Assembly (NCBI RefSeq): GCF_026155325.1
Contig: NZ_JAPFPW010000001.1
Location: 186,001-250,000 of the forward strand
Direction: 5' to 3'
Length of the DNA stretch: 64,000 bases
DNA from: Desulfobotulus pelophilus
GTDB taxonomy: Bacteria > Desulfobacterota > Desulfobacteria > Desulfobacterales > ASO4-4
Shown: positions 51,723 through 60,305 of the stretch, in pieces
How the letters are laid out: every line of letters begins with the position of its first letter
How positions within the stretch are numbered: the stretch's first letter is position 1
Translations under genes and position numbers: made by a program
The notes under the pieces: model-generated
The model's database searches: none
What the model was told of the DNA's origin: nothing
The model's input: the letters and a program-made list of their open reading frames with translations, nothing else

Positions 51723-52130
51723 ATGCATATGAAAGTTCAGACATCCACGCGTAAAGAACTCGTGGACATTACGGCACGGGTGCAGGAAGTTGTGGCCGCA
51801 TCGGGTATGGTGACAGGTCTTTGCCATATTTTTGTTCCCCATACCACAGCGGCCATCACTCTGAATGAGAATGCCGACCCGGATGTGCAGGAAGACATGA
51901 TCCGTACGCTTTCCAGATTGGTGCCGGTGGATCCGGATTACAGGCACATGGAAGGGAATTCCGATGCTCATATGAAGGCCTCATTGATCGGCGCTTCGGA
52001 GCTGGTGCCTGTGCGGGATGGCCGTCTGGATTTAGGTCGCTGGCAGGCCATTTATCTGTGGGAATTTGACGGACCCCGGAGGCGCGAGGTGAGAATCATG
52101 CTGATGCCCCAGCAGGAAAGGGGACTTTAA
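51723..52130 (+). CDS. yjbQ: YjbQ family protein (UPF0047)
   Basis: 135 aa protein of the YjbQ/UPF0047 family, for which a weak thiamine-phosphate-synthase-like activity has been reported but whose real role is unclear. Conserved histidine motifs: CHIFVPHTTAAITLNENAD, HMEGNSDAHMKASLIGAS and GRWQAIYLWEFDGPRRREV. The ATG at 51723 has GGAGA 6 nt upstream; the frame remains open further upstream across the terminator and is not coding there. It is separated from ahbA-like by 3 nt, so the two form an operon with the nitrilase gene. Confidence 0.9.
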   Translation: MHMKVQTSTRKELVDITARVQEVVAASGMVTGLCHIFVPHTTAAITLNENADPDVQEDMIRTLSRLVPVDPDYRHMEGNSDAHMKASLIGASELVPVRDGRLDLGRWQAIYLWEFDGPRRREVRIMLMPQQERGL

Positions 52131-52133
52131 ATC

Positions 52134-52580
52134 ATGGATGATCTGGATAAAAAGCTTTTGAACAGTATACAGTCAGGTTTTCCCATTTGTTCCAGGCCCT
52201 ATGGTGCCATTGGAGAAATGCTGGATATGGGCGAGACCGAGGTGCTGGAGCGATTGAAGAAGCTCAAAGAGTCCGGTATTATCCGTCGAATAGGGGGCAA
52301 TTTTGGGCCTGAGAATCTTGGGTATTTTTCCACCCTTTGTGCCGCAAAGGTGCCGGAGGATAAGCTGGAAGCCTTTACGGAGACAGTGAATTCTTACCCC
52401 GGTGTCACCCATAATTATATCCGGGAAAATGACTGGAATGTGTGGTTTACCTTTATCGAGCCTTCACGGGAGATTATTGCCCATAATCTGGAGGAGATAG
52501 CTAAAGAAACGGGAGTTACGGAGATCCTCAACCTGCCGGCCACCCATGTTTTTAAAATCCGTGCAAAGTTTGCCCTATAA
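52134..52580 (+). CDS. ahbA: Siroheme decarboxylase subunit, AhbA/NirD-like (Lrp/AsnC fold)
   Basis: 148 aa with an Lrp/AsnC-like layout: an N-terminal helix-turn-helix (IGEMLDMGETEVLERLKKLKESGIIRRIGG) and a C-terminal ferredoxin-like domain ending NLPATHVFKIRAKFAL. In sulfate reducers the AhbA/AhbB pair decarboxylates siroheme to didecarboxysiroheme for alternative heme synthesis. Lacking AhbB beside it, an ordinary Lrp-type regulator cannot be excluded, but the IIRRIGGNFGPENLGY segment and C-terminal motif favour the decarboxylase family. Choice of AhbA over AhbB is tentative. Starts 3 nt after yjbQ. Confidence 0.75.
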   Translation: MDDLDKKLLNSIQSGFPICSRPYGAIGEMLDMGETEVLERLKKLKESGIIRRIGGNFGPENLGYFSTLCAAKVPEDKLEAFTETVNSYPGVTHNYIRENDWNVWFTFIEPSREIIAHNLEEIAKETGVTEILNLPATHVFKIRAKFAL

Positions 52581-52585
52581 TACCC

Positions 52586-53467
52586 ATGATTAATTCCGGA
52601 ATCTCTCTGCCGGATAAAGACGGCATCATCACAGGTCTGGCCCTCGCTCCGCAGTTTATGGGGGATGTTCAAAACAACCTTGCTACTTTAAAGTTTTTTT
52701 GTGAAAGGGCATCTCTGGCCGGTGTTGAAGTCCTTCTTCTGCCCGAAATGAACCTTACGGGATACCCGACCCGCAAAGAAGATCTTGAGCGATGTGCCCT
52801 TGGTCTTGAAGAGGCCATTTCCATCATGGTCCCCCTTGCCAGCCGGTGGAACCTTGTGCTGGTGGCGGGTTTTGTGGAAAGGTCAGAAAAACGTTTTTTT
52901 GTAACCCAGCTTGCACTGGGGCCTGAAGGACTGCTTGCCCTTTACAGGAAAATTCATTTAGGTCCGCCGGAGAGACCTCTATACTGTGCGGGAGATCAGA
53001 CCGCCTCTTTTATGTTCAAGGGAATGCATTTTGCCATAGCCCTTTGCTATGATGCCCATTTCCCTGAGCTTTTTTCTCACCTTGCCAGTCAGGGTGTGGA
53101 TGTATTTCTTATTCCCCATGCCTCTCCCAGAACTACTCCCCAGGAAAAAAAATCCTCATGGCTGCGCCATCTTTCAGCCCGTGCCTTTGATACGGGAAGC
53201 TATGTGCTGGCAGTAAATCCCCTTGGTCCCGATGGTGCAGGAAAAAGTTTTCCGGGTCTTGCCCTGGGTCTTGGTCCTGACGGCCGTATCTTTGGTGAGC
53301 TTGCCACAGATAAGCCCGATCTTCTGGTACTGAATCTTCATGCAGAACGGGTGAAATCCCTTCGATCCCATCCCATGACAGCCTTTTATTGTGGCCGGAG
53401 GCCGGATCTTTATATGGCTTGGATCCGTGAAGAGCTGGAAACGGTTTTTCCTCCCAAAATACCCTGA
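52586..53467 (+). CDS. Carbon-nitrogen hydrolase (nitrilase superfamily)
   Basis: 293 aa amidase-type enzyme with the full Glu-Lys-Cys triad: Glu in LLLPEMNLTGYP, Lys in LYRKIHLGPP and Cys in AIALCYDAHFPE. The fold is that of ω-amidase/N-carbamoyl hydrolase relatives; the substrate is not assignable. It begins 5 nt after the ahbA-like gene. An N-carbamoylputrescine amidase role would fit the arginine-derived polyamine genes elsewhere in the window, but that is only a possibility. No clear terminator follows. Confidence 0.85.
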   Translation: MINSGISLPDKDGIITGLALAPQFMGDVQNNLATLKFFCERASLAGVEVLLLPEMNLTGYPTRKEDLERCALGLEEAISIMVPLASRWNLVLVAGFVERSEKRFFVTQLALGPEGLLALYRKIHLGPPERPLYCAGDQTASFMFKGMHFAIALCYDAHFPELFSHLASQGVDVFLIPHASPRTTPQEKKSSWLRHLSARAFDTGSYVLAVNPLGPDGAGKSFPGLALGLGPDGRIFGELATDKPDLLVLNLHAERVKSLRSHPMTAFYCGRRPDLYMAWIREELETVFPPKIP

Positions 53468-53677
53468 TTTCTTTCCCTGTGGCTGGGCTTTGTCCTGGCT
53501 CTGTCTGGTTGCGGGACAGGGTCGTTGACATAAAACTTGTTCGAGCCTCCTGGGTGTGTTAATTTTTCTGAACCTGGTTTTTTTTAAAGATTCTCCCCAC
53601 AGCATTTATGCGGCAACGTTTTTCAGATCTCTTCTCTTTCCTGCTTTCCCACCCCTGTCTGAAGAAAGGAAAACCCT

Positions 53678-54895
53678 ATGGGCATTTTTCGTCCCATGCT
53701 GTGTGTTCCCTTCATGCTCTTTTTTGTGGTTTTACCCCTTTCCCTTTGGGCTTTGGAACCTGAGCATTTATCCTTGCCCCGCACCCTGGAAATCGCTTTT
53801 GAACGGGATACCACCCAGGAAAGCTTTAAGGCCAGGGCTGCAAGTCTTCATGAGCGTGGTGCCGTGGCTTCCCGGCTTCCGGATCCCCGTCTGCTTTTGG
53901 GGTATGAAAAGGCGGAAAGCATGGAGGAATACATGTTGGGAGTGAGGCAGGAAATTCCCCGCAGTAGCCGTTTGCGTCTTAAACAGGATCAGTTTGGCGT
54001 GCTGGCTTCTGCCCAGGAAAGGCAGGCTGAAGTCTGGGATCGGCAATTAAAGAGAAATGTGCGCATGGCTTATCTCGATCTCTGGTACCAGCAACAGGCC
54101 TTAAAGATTGTACGCCATCACCTCAGTCTTCTTTCGGAGCTGGCAGGAGCGGCGGCTCAGCAATATGCCGTGGGCAGGGTGAGCCAGCAGCAGCTTGTCA
54201 TGCTGGAGCTTGAGGAAGATAAGGAGAAGGATCGTCTGGCCCGCAGCCTTGGCGATGAAGAGGCGGCCCGGGCGAGGCTGGCCCGCTGGATCGGCAGCAT
54301 TCCGGAAACCCTTCAGCTGGATGAAAAAAGCCCCCCGTTGCCCTCCCTTCCTCCCCTTGAAGCTTTGAAGGCGGCACTTCCGGAGCATCCGCTTCTGGCG
54401 GTGGATCAGGCGAGCATTCAGGCAGGTGAAATGGAGGTGAGACTGGCGGAACAGTATTATACGGGTTTCATGGTGGATGGCCTGTATACCCGAACGGATG
54501 AGGACCAGCAGAAATTCAACCTCATGTTTTCCATCGAAATTCCCCTTGCGCCCTCCGGGAGGCAACAACGCAACGCCGCTGCTGCCCGGCACCAGGTGCG
54601 CGCCACAGGCTATGACCGGCTGGAGCGCCTGCGCCAGATGGAAGGGGAGGTGGAAGCAGGGTATGTACGCTGGGAAAGACTGGGGCAACGCATGGATCTG
54701 TACCAGACCCGGATTTTACCCCAGAGTCACATGGTCAGTGAGCTTGCCGCTTCGGGTTATCAGCACAGGGTTGGAGAGTATGCGGGCTGGCTGCGCTCGT
54801 CTGTGGCGGCCTTTGAAAATGAACTTTCCTATCTGCGTCTTTTAACGGAGCAGGCCAGTGTGCAGGCGGAACTCCTCTATTATACGGAGAAATAA
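53678..54895 (+). CDS. cusC: Outer-membrane efflux channel (CusC/TolC family)
   Basis: 405 aa TolC-like protein with a signal peptide (LCVPFMLFFVVLPLSLWA, cleavage near residue 27). Two long helical halves typical of the family: ARAASLHERGAVASRLPDPRLL and DQASIQAGEMEVRLAEQYY, the second leading into SIEIPLAP. Forms the outer-membrane exit duct of the Cus pump encoded downstream. AAAGGAAAA precedes the ATG. cusB starts 3 nt after it. A TTGACA lies at 53525-53530 in the 210-nt upstream gap, but no good -10 was found. Confidence 0.87.
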   Translation: MGIFRPMLCVPFMLFFVVLPLSLWALEPEHLSLPRTLEIAFERDTTQESFKARAASLHERGAVASRLPDPRLLLGYEKAESMEEYMLGVRQEIPRSSRLRLKQDQFGVLASAQERQAEVWDRQLKRNVRMAYLDLWYQQQALKIVRHHLSLLSELAGAAAQQYAVGRVSQQQLVMLELEEDKEKDRLARSLGDEEAARARLARWIGSIPETLQLDEKSPPLPSLPPLEALKAALPEHPLLAVDQASIQAGEMEVRLAEQYYTGFMVDGLYTRTDEDQQKFNLMFSIEIPLAPSGRQQRNAAAARHQVRATGYDRLERLRQMEGEVEAGYVRWERLGQRMDLYQTRILPQSHMVSELAASGYQHRVGEYAGWLRSSVAAFENELSYLRLLTEQASVQAELLYYTEK

Positions 54896-54898
54896 ACC

Positions 54899-56389
54899 AT
54901 GAAATTTTCATCCCTGTTCAAGCTGGCTTTTGCCTTTATCATCGGTGTTTTTCTCACAGGGGCCTTTTTCCTGTGGCCCTACGGGGAGGAGGATCACAGC
55001 ATCCATGGAGAATCCGTTTTGGGCTCAGAAGAACGCGTTATCCTTTACTATCGTCATCCCCATAACCCCCAGGTGACATCGGAAACCCCGCGTAAGGATG
55101 AGATGGGAATGGATTATATTCCGATCTACGCCGATGCCGCAGGGGATGCCTCTGCATCCGGAGTCCGGATTGCTCCTGAAACCCGGCAGAACCTTGGGGT
55201 TCGCACGGCGCATGTTCGCAGGGGAACCCTCTCTCCCCTTGTGGAGGCCGTGGGTTATGTGGACTATGATGAAAATCTGCTTTCCCATGTGCATGTGCGT
55301 ACCGAAGGCTGGGTGGAGCGCCTTGTCGTACGCACGGCAGGGGAAGGGGTGAAAAAGGGGGCGCTGCTCTTTGAGTTCTATTCGCCCCAACTGGTGAATG
55401 CCCAGGAAGAATATCTGCGGATTCTGAACATCGGTCAGCCCGCAGTACGGCAGGCGGCCCGCGAGCGTCTGCTAGCCCTGGGGATGGGCAGGCCTACCCT
55501 TGAAGCTCTGGAAAAAGATCGCAGGGTACGCACCCTGATTCCGGTGTTTGCCCGTCAGGATGGGGTGATAAGCGAGCTTGGTATCCGTGAGGGTATGTTT
55601 GTGACCCCGGCCATGGACATCATGACCCTGGCCGATCTTTCGAGAATCTGGATACAGGTGGAGGTTTTTGAACATCAGGCGGCTCAGATTGCAAGGGGGC
55701 AGAAAGCACTTCTGGACATGCACCCTGTGCATGGGGGCAGCCTTGAAGGAGAGGTGGCTTTCATCTATCCGGCTCTGGATCCCAGGACGCGGGCTTTGCG
55801 GGTGCGTTTGACTTTCCCCAATCCCGATGGTCGGCTGAAGCCAGGCATGTTTACCCGGGCGCGTATTCTGGGAGAACCCCGGGAGGATATTCTCCTGATT
55901 CCTTCGGCCAGCCTGATCCGAAGTGGCAACAGCCAGCGGGTGATTGTGGATCGTGGAGAGGGGCGCTTTGAAGCCCTTGAGGTGGAGACCGGCCTGATAA
56001 CAGATGATGAGGTGGAGATTCTTGCCGGTCTTTCCCTTGGCGAGAAGGTGGTGGTTTCAGGCCAGTTCCTGATAGATTCGGAAAGCAGCCTCCGGGGCTC
56101 TTTTCTGCGTATGCAACCCTTGGAGGATTCGCCGCCCGCATCGGGTGAGGCGGTGTGGGCCAGGGGCGTTTACAAGGGTGCTGGCGCCAGTCCGGGATCC
56201 ATCCATGTCAGCCATCAACCCATTGTGGAGTTGGGCTGGCCCGCCATGGCTATGGATCTGGACCTTAAAGAAGGGTTTGAGCTTCCTGCGGATATCCATG
56301 AAGGTATGGAGATTGAATTTGCTTTGGAGCAGGTGGATGAAGTGACTTTCCGCATTGTGGATCTGCGAAGTCTGGAGGTGGCCCCGTGA
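54899..56389 (+). CDS. cusB: Periplasmic adaptor CusB with fused C-terminal CusF-like domain
   Basis: 496 aa membrane-fusion protein linking CusA to CusC. N-terminal membrane anchor/signal, then the HMBD-like stretch YYRHPHNPQVTSETPRKDEM ending in GMDYIPIY (its usual cysteines absent, as in many CusB), the barrel-sandwich and beta-barrel parts (LSHVHVRTEGWVERLVV, VFARQDGVISELGIREGMFV). The last ~75 residues form a CusF-like domain with H439, W447, M450 and M452, the same spacing as the Cu(I)/Ag(I) site of CusF. Fusion of adaptor and metallochaperone on one chain implies direct metal delivery. Overlaps cusA by 4 nt. Confidence 0.9.
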   Translation: MKFSSLFKLAFAFIIGVFLTGAFFLWPYGEEDHSIHGESVLGSEERVILYYRHPHNPQVTSETPRKDEMGMDYIPIYADAAGDASASGVRIAPETRQNLGVRTAHVRRGTLSPLVEAVGYVDYDENLLSHVHVRTEGWVERLVVRTAGEGVKKGALLFEFYSPQLVNAQEEYLRILNIGQPAVRQAARERLLALGMGRPTLEALEKDRRVRTLIPVFARQDGVISELGIREGMFVTPAMDIMTLADLSRIWIQVEVFEHQAAQIARGQKALLDMHPVHGGSLEGEVAFIYPALDPRTRALRVRLTFPNPDGRLKPGMFTRARILGEPREDILLIPSASLIRSGNSQRVIVDRGEGRFEALEVETGLITDDEVEILAGLSLGEKVVVSGQFLIDSESSLRGSFLRMQPLEDSPPASGEAVWARGVYKGAGASPGSIHVSHQPIVELGWPAMAMDLDLKEGFELPADIHEGMEIEFALEQVDEVTFRIVDLRSLEVAP

Positions 56390-59300
56390 TTAACGCCATA
56401 ATCCGATGGTCGCTTCGTAACCGTCTGCTGGTTCTCCTTGCCAGCCTCTTTCTGGCAGTCTGGGGGATGTATTCCCTTTATAAAACTCCCATGGATGCCA
56501 TACCGGATCTTTCCGATGTGCAGGTTATTATCAAAACAAGCTATCCCGGTCAGGCCCCTCAGGTGGTGGAGCAGCAGGTAACCTATCCCCTTTCCAGTGC
56601 TCTTTTGGCTGTGCCAAAGGCAACGGCGGTACGGGGATACTCCATGTTCGGAGACTCCTATATTTATGTGATTTTTGAGGATGGAACGGATTTGTACTGG
56701 GCAAGGGCAAGGGTGCTGGAATACCTCAGCCAGGTTGCGGGCAATCTGCCCGAAGGGGCAAGGCCTTCTTTAGGACCCGATGCCACTGGGGTGGGCTGGG
56801 TTTTCCAGTATGCCCTGACAGACCGCAGCGGCAGACACGACCTTGCCCAGTTGCGCAGCCTTCAGGACTGGTTTCTAAAATATGAACTGCAGACCGTGGA
56901 AGGGGTTTCCGAAGTGGCCACCATCGGTGGCATGGTACGCCAGTATCAGATTGTTATGGATCCCCATCGTCTGCGGTCCTATGGTCTGACCCCGGCACAG
57001 GTTGCCGATGCAGTGAGGGCCGCAAATCTGGAGAGCGGTGGCTCTGCCATTGAGATGGCTGAGGCGGAGTATATGATCCGCGCCAGGGGATATATCCAGA
57101 GCCTGGAGGATCTGCGGCAGGTTCCTCTGATTCTAAGCCCCGGAGGCACCCCGCTTCTGCTGGGGGATGTGGCGGAAGTTACCACAGGACCGCAGATGCG
57201 TCGGGGAATTGCCGAGCTCAATGGCGAAGGCGAGGTGGTGGGGGGTATTGTGGTGATGCGTTCCGGAGAAAACGCCCGGGTCGTGATTGAACGGGTGAAG
57301 GAAAAGCTGGATCAGCTCCGTCCAGGCCTGCCTGCGGGTGTGGAAATTGTCACGACCTATGACCGGTCCAGTATCATTGACAGGGCTGTGGAAAATCTTC
57401 GGGATACCCTGATCAAGGAACTGCTTGTTGTTGTGCTGGTCTGCATGCTTTTTCTCTTTCATTTCCGATCTTCCCTGGTCATTGCCATCAGCCTGCCTTT
57501 GGGCGTTCTCGGTGCCTTTGCCATCATGAAGCTTCAGGGAATCAATGCCAACATTATGTCCCTCGGTGGGATTGCCATTGCCATTGGCGCCATGGTGGAT
57601 GCCGCCATTGTCATGATAGAAAATGTGCACAAACATATGGAACACCAGAAAGAAGGGGAGGTCCGGGAACACTGGACTTTGATCCGGGAAGCTTCCGAGG
57701 AAGTGGGACCGCCCATCTTTTTTGCCCTTTTGATTATCACCATCAGTTTTCTGCCTGTGTTCACACTGGAAGCCCAGGAAGGCCGTCTTTTTGCTCCTCT
57801 GGCCTTTACCAAGACCTATGCCATGGCGGTATCCGCAGGCTTGGCCATTACATTGGTACCTGTACTGATGGGGTATTTTATTCGCGGTAATATCATGCCG
57901 GAGCAGAAAAACCCCTTGAATCGTATGCTCATTGGGATTTATCGACCGGTGATCCGTATCTCTTTGGATTATCCTGCTACGGTTCTGGTGCTGACACTGG
58001 TGGTCAGCCTCAGCATGGTTTACCCTGTACTGCGTCTGGGTTCGGAATTCATGCCCACTCTGGATGAGGGGGATCTCATGTACATGCCCACTACCCTGCC
58101 GGGGATTTCCGTGGGAAAGGCCAGTGAGCTTCTGCAGCAGACGGACAGGCTCATTAAAACCCTGCCTGAGGTGAAAAGCGTTTTCGGCAAAGCAGGGCGG
58201 GCCGAAACCGCTACAGACCCGGCTCCCCTGACCATGCTGGAAACCACCATACAGTTGAAACCCCGCGAAGAATGGCGGCCCGGTATGACTACAGCAAAGC
58301 TTATTCAGGAGCTGGACAGCCTTGTGCAGCTTCCCGGTGTCACCAATGCCTGGGTCATGCCCATCCGAACCCGCATTGATATGCTGGCGACAGGTATCCG
58401 GACCCCTGTGGGGATCAAGGTGGCGGGAACGGATCTTGGGGTGATTCAGAAAATCGGAAGTCAGATTGAGGACGTGATCCGCGGAGTTCCGGGAACCACT
58501 TCCGTGTATTCGGAGAGGGTTACGGGCGGTCGTTACATTGAGATAGAAATAGATCGGCCTGCTGCGGCGCGTTATGGGCTGAATGTGGCGGATATTCATG
58601 GGGTGATCCGTATGGCAGTGGGCGGCATGAATATCAGCACCACTGTGGAGGGACTGGAGCGCTATCCCATCAATCTGCGCTACCCGAGGGATGTGCGGGA
58701 TTCTCTGGAAAAACTTCAGCAACTTCCCCTGGCAACTCCAAGCGGGGTATGGGTCAGTCTGGAGCAGGTGGCGGAGGTGAAAATCACCGATGGGCCTCCC
58801 ATGATCCGCAGCGAAAATGCCCGGCTCAGCGGCTGGGTCTATGTGGATATTCAGGGCAGGGATCTGGGTTCCTATGTCAGTGAGGCCAGGGATGCGGTGG
58901 CGCGTTATGTGGAGCTTCCATCGGGTTATTCCATCAGCTGGTCTGGTCAGTATGAGTATATGGAGCGGGCCAATGCCCGCCTCAAGCTTGTTATTCCCCT
59001 TACCCTGGCCATCATTCTGCTCTTTTTATATTTGAGTTTTGGTCGGGTTGGCGAAGCTCTGCTTATTATGGCGACACTGCCTCTGTCTCTGGTGGGGGGA
59101 TTCTGGCTTCTTTATTTTCTGGATTATAATCTCTCCATCGCTGTGGGGGTGGGCTTCATTGCCCTGGCTGGTGTGGCCGCAGAGACCGGTGTGGTGATGC
59201 TGGTTTACCTGGATCAGGCCCTCCGCAGGTGTGAGGAAAAGGCTTTTCAGGAGAAGAGGGGCGTCCATGTTGCGGAACTGATGGAGGCTGTGAAAGAGGG

Positions 59301-59532
59301 TTCTCTTATGCGGGTAAGGCCCAAAATCATGACAGTTGCCACCATTATCATTGCTCTTTTGCCTATTATGTTCAGTACGGGAACCGGAGCTGAGGTGATG
59401 CGTCGCATTGCAGCGCCCATGGTGGGCGGCATGGTCAGTGCCACGCTTTTGACCCTGGTGGTTCTGCCGTCGGCTTTTTTCTTGTGGAAAAAATATACGT
59501 TCACAGAGGGTTTGCCCAAGAGTAAGCCTTAA
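56386..59532 (+). CDS. cusA: Heavy-metal RND efflux pump CusA (Cu+/Ag+ type)
   Basis: 1048 aa inner-membrane proton-driven pump. HME-RND hallmarks: D405 in GAMVDAAIVMIENVHKH on transmembrane helix 4, and three periplasmic methionines, M567 (in YMPTTLPG), M617 (in PLTMLETT) and M666 (in RIDMLATGI). These have the same 50- and 49-residue spacing as the metal-binding triad of E. coli CusA, which supports a Cu+/Ag+ rather than Zn/Cd/Co substrate. GTG start overlapping the cusB stop. Full length, no interruption. Confidence 0.95.
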   Translation: MINAIIRWSLRNRLLVLLASLFLAVWGMYSLYKTPMDAIPDLSDVQVIIKTSYPGQAPQVVEQQVTYPLSSALLAVPKATAVRGYSMFGDSYIYVIFEDGTDLYWARARVLEYLSQVAGNLPEGARPSLGPDATGVGWVFQYALTDRSGRHDLAQLRSLQDWFLKYELQTVEGVSEVATIGGMVRQYQIVMDPHRLRSYGLTPAQVADAVRAANLESGGSAIEMAEAEYMIRARGYIQSLEDLRQVPLILSPGGTPLLLGDVAEVTTGPQMRRGIAELNGEGEVVGGIVVMRSGENARVVIERVKEKLDQLRPGLPAGVEIVTTYDRSSIIDRAVENLRDTLIKELLVVVLVCMLFLFHFRSSLVIAISLPLGVLGAFAIMKLQGINANIMSLGGIAIAIGAMVDAAIVMIENVHKHMEHQKEGEVREHWTLIREASEEVGPPIFFALLIITISFLPVFTLEAQEGRLFAPLAFTKTYAMAVSAGLAITLVPVLMGYFIRGNIMPEQKNPLNRMLIGIYRPVIRISLDYPATVLVLTLVVSLSMVYPVLRLGSEFMPTLDEGDLMYMPTTLPGISVGKASELLQQTDRLIKTLPEVKSVFGKAGRAETATDPAPLTMLETTIQLKPREEWRPGMTTAKLIQELDSLVQLPGVTNAWVMPIRTRIDMLATGIRTPVGIKVAGTDLGVIQKIGSQIEDVIRGVPGTTSVYSERVTGGRYIEIEIDRPAAARYGLNVADIHGVIRMAVGGMNISTTVEGLERYPINLRYPRDVRDSLEKLQQLPLATPSGVWVSLEQVAEVKITDGPPMIRSENARLSGWVYVDIQGRDLGSYVSEARDAVARYVELPSGYSISWSGQYEYMERANARLKLVIPLTLAIILLFLYLSFGRVGEALLIMATLPLSLVGGFWLLYFLDYNLSIAVGVGFIALAGVAAETGVVMLVYLDQALRRCEEKAFQEKRGVHVAELMEAVKEGSLMRVRPKIMTVATIIIALLPIMFSTGTGAEVMRRIAAPMVGGMVSATLLTLVVLPSAFFLWKKYTFTEGLPKSKP

Positions 59533-59559
59533 AACGTAAAACCAGAAAAGGAGTGCAGC

Positions 59560-59913
59560 ATGAAAAAAGTGGTTCTTATCCCTATTCTCGCCCTGATATT
59601 TCCCTTTGTGCTCTGCACGGCTCCCATGGCCAGCAGCCACAGCCATGGGGACCATAATCATGGGGCCGCAGAAACCCCTGAGGGTAAAGTTGTTACGGCC
59701 ATGGGCCTTGTGACAGCCCTGAATCCTGGGGGAAAGAGTATTACCCTGAAGCATGAGCCCATCCGGGAGCTGAACTGGCCAGCCATGACCATGGCGCTGG
59801 CTCTGGAAAGTCCGGATCTGGCCAAAGGCCTTAAGGTTGGCGATAAGGTGGCGTTTAAACTCAAACAGCTTTCTGCCACGGATTATGTTATTACGGAAAT
59901 CACAAAGCATTGA
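59560..59913 (+). CDS. cusF: Periplasmic copper/silver metallochaperone CusF
   Basis: 117 aa with signal peptide (about residues 1-24) followed by a His-rich stretch SHSHGDHNHG. The CusF OB-fold carries the Cu(I) site H65, W73, M76 and M78 in HEPIRELNWPAMTM, matching H36/W44/M47/M49 of E. coli CusF in spacing. It hands metal to CusB/CusA. AAAGGAG precedes the ATG. Last gene of the operon, ended by a strong hairpin. Confidence 0.93.
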   Translation: MKKVVLIPILALIFPFVLCTAPMASSHSHGDHNHGAAETPEGKVVTAMGLVTALNPGGKSITLKHEPIRELNWPAMTMALALESPDLAKGLKVGDKVAFKLKQLSATDYVITEITKH

Positions 59914-59939
59914 GAAGGTAAACCCGTATAGTTTTGCTT

Positions 59940-59970
59940 AAGGCAGGTCCTTTCTATGGGGACCTGCCTT
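59940..59970 (+). terminator. Terminator of the cus operon
   Basis: AGGCAGGTCC (59941-59950) pairs perfectly with GGACCTGCCT (59960-59969) around a 9-nt loop, extended by an outer A-T pair, followed by GGTGTTTT. Confidence 0.85.
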
Positions 59971-60120
59971 GGTGTTTTCAGAAGTTACTTCCAGAAATAT
60001 GATTTGAGAGTTTTTCATAGAATTTTATTTTTTATATTTTTTTAGTTGAACTGAAAAAAATTAAGTCTTTTTAAATAGTAAAAATCTATCCTTGTTATTA
60101 ACTATATCAGGATTATCTGT

Positions 60121-60150
60121 TTGACTCCCTCCTTCTTCCCTTTCTATAAG
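60121..60150 (+). promoter_or_regulatory. Candidate promoter of the second Hdr locus
   Basis: TTGACT (60121-60126), 18-nt pyrimidine-rich spacer, TATAAG (60145-60150), about 155 nt before the HdrCB-like start. The region 59990-60200 is markedly more AT-rich than the flanking DNA and holds no supported gene. Confidence 0.5.
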
Positions 60151-60305
60151 ACACAATCAAATTTATACCTATGTTCTTCATTGGTAAAATCTATTTATAA
60201 AAGAAGAAACCATAATTTTCCCTGAGAGATCTTTGCACAACATGGCGTCAGGAGAGAGCTTATGGAATATGGATGCCTTTTTGGATGTGAAGGGAGGAAT
60301 AATAG

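Noticed and set aside
52134-52580. Ordinary Lrp/AsnC transcription regulator
   Set aside because: Not fully excluded, but the segment after the HTH and the C-terminal LPATHVFKI-type motif fit the AhbA/NirD decarboxylase family better.
57133-58722. 529-codon minus-strand frame opposite cusA
   Set aside because: Low-complexity His/Gln/Asn-rich translation with no domain; cusA on the other strand has all catalytic and metal-site residues.
59990-60200. AT-rich stretch before the second Hdr locus as a sign of foreign DNA
   Set aside because: It is short, intergenic and consistent with a promoter region; neighbouring genes are typical core genes of the same lineage.
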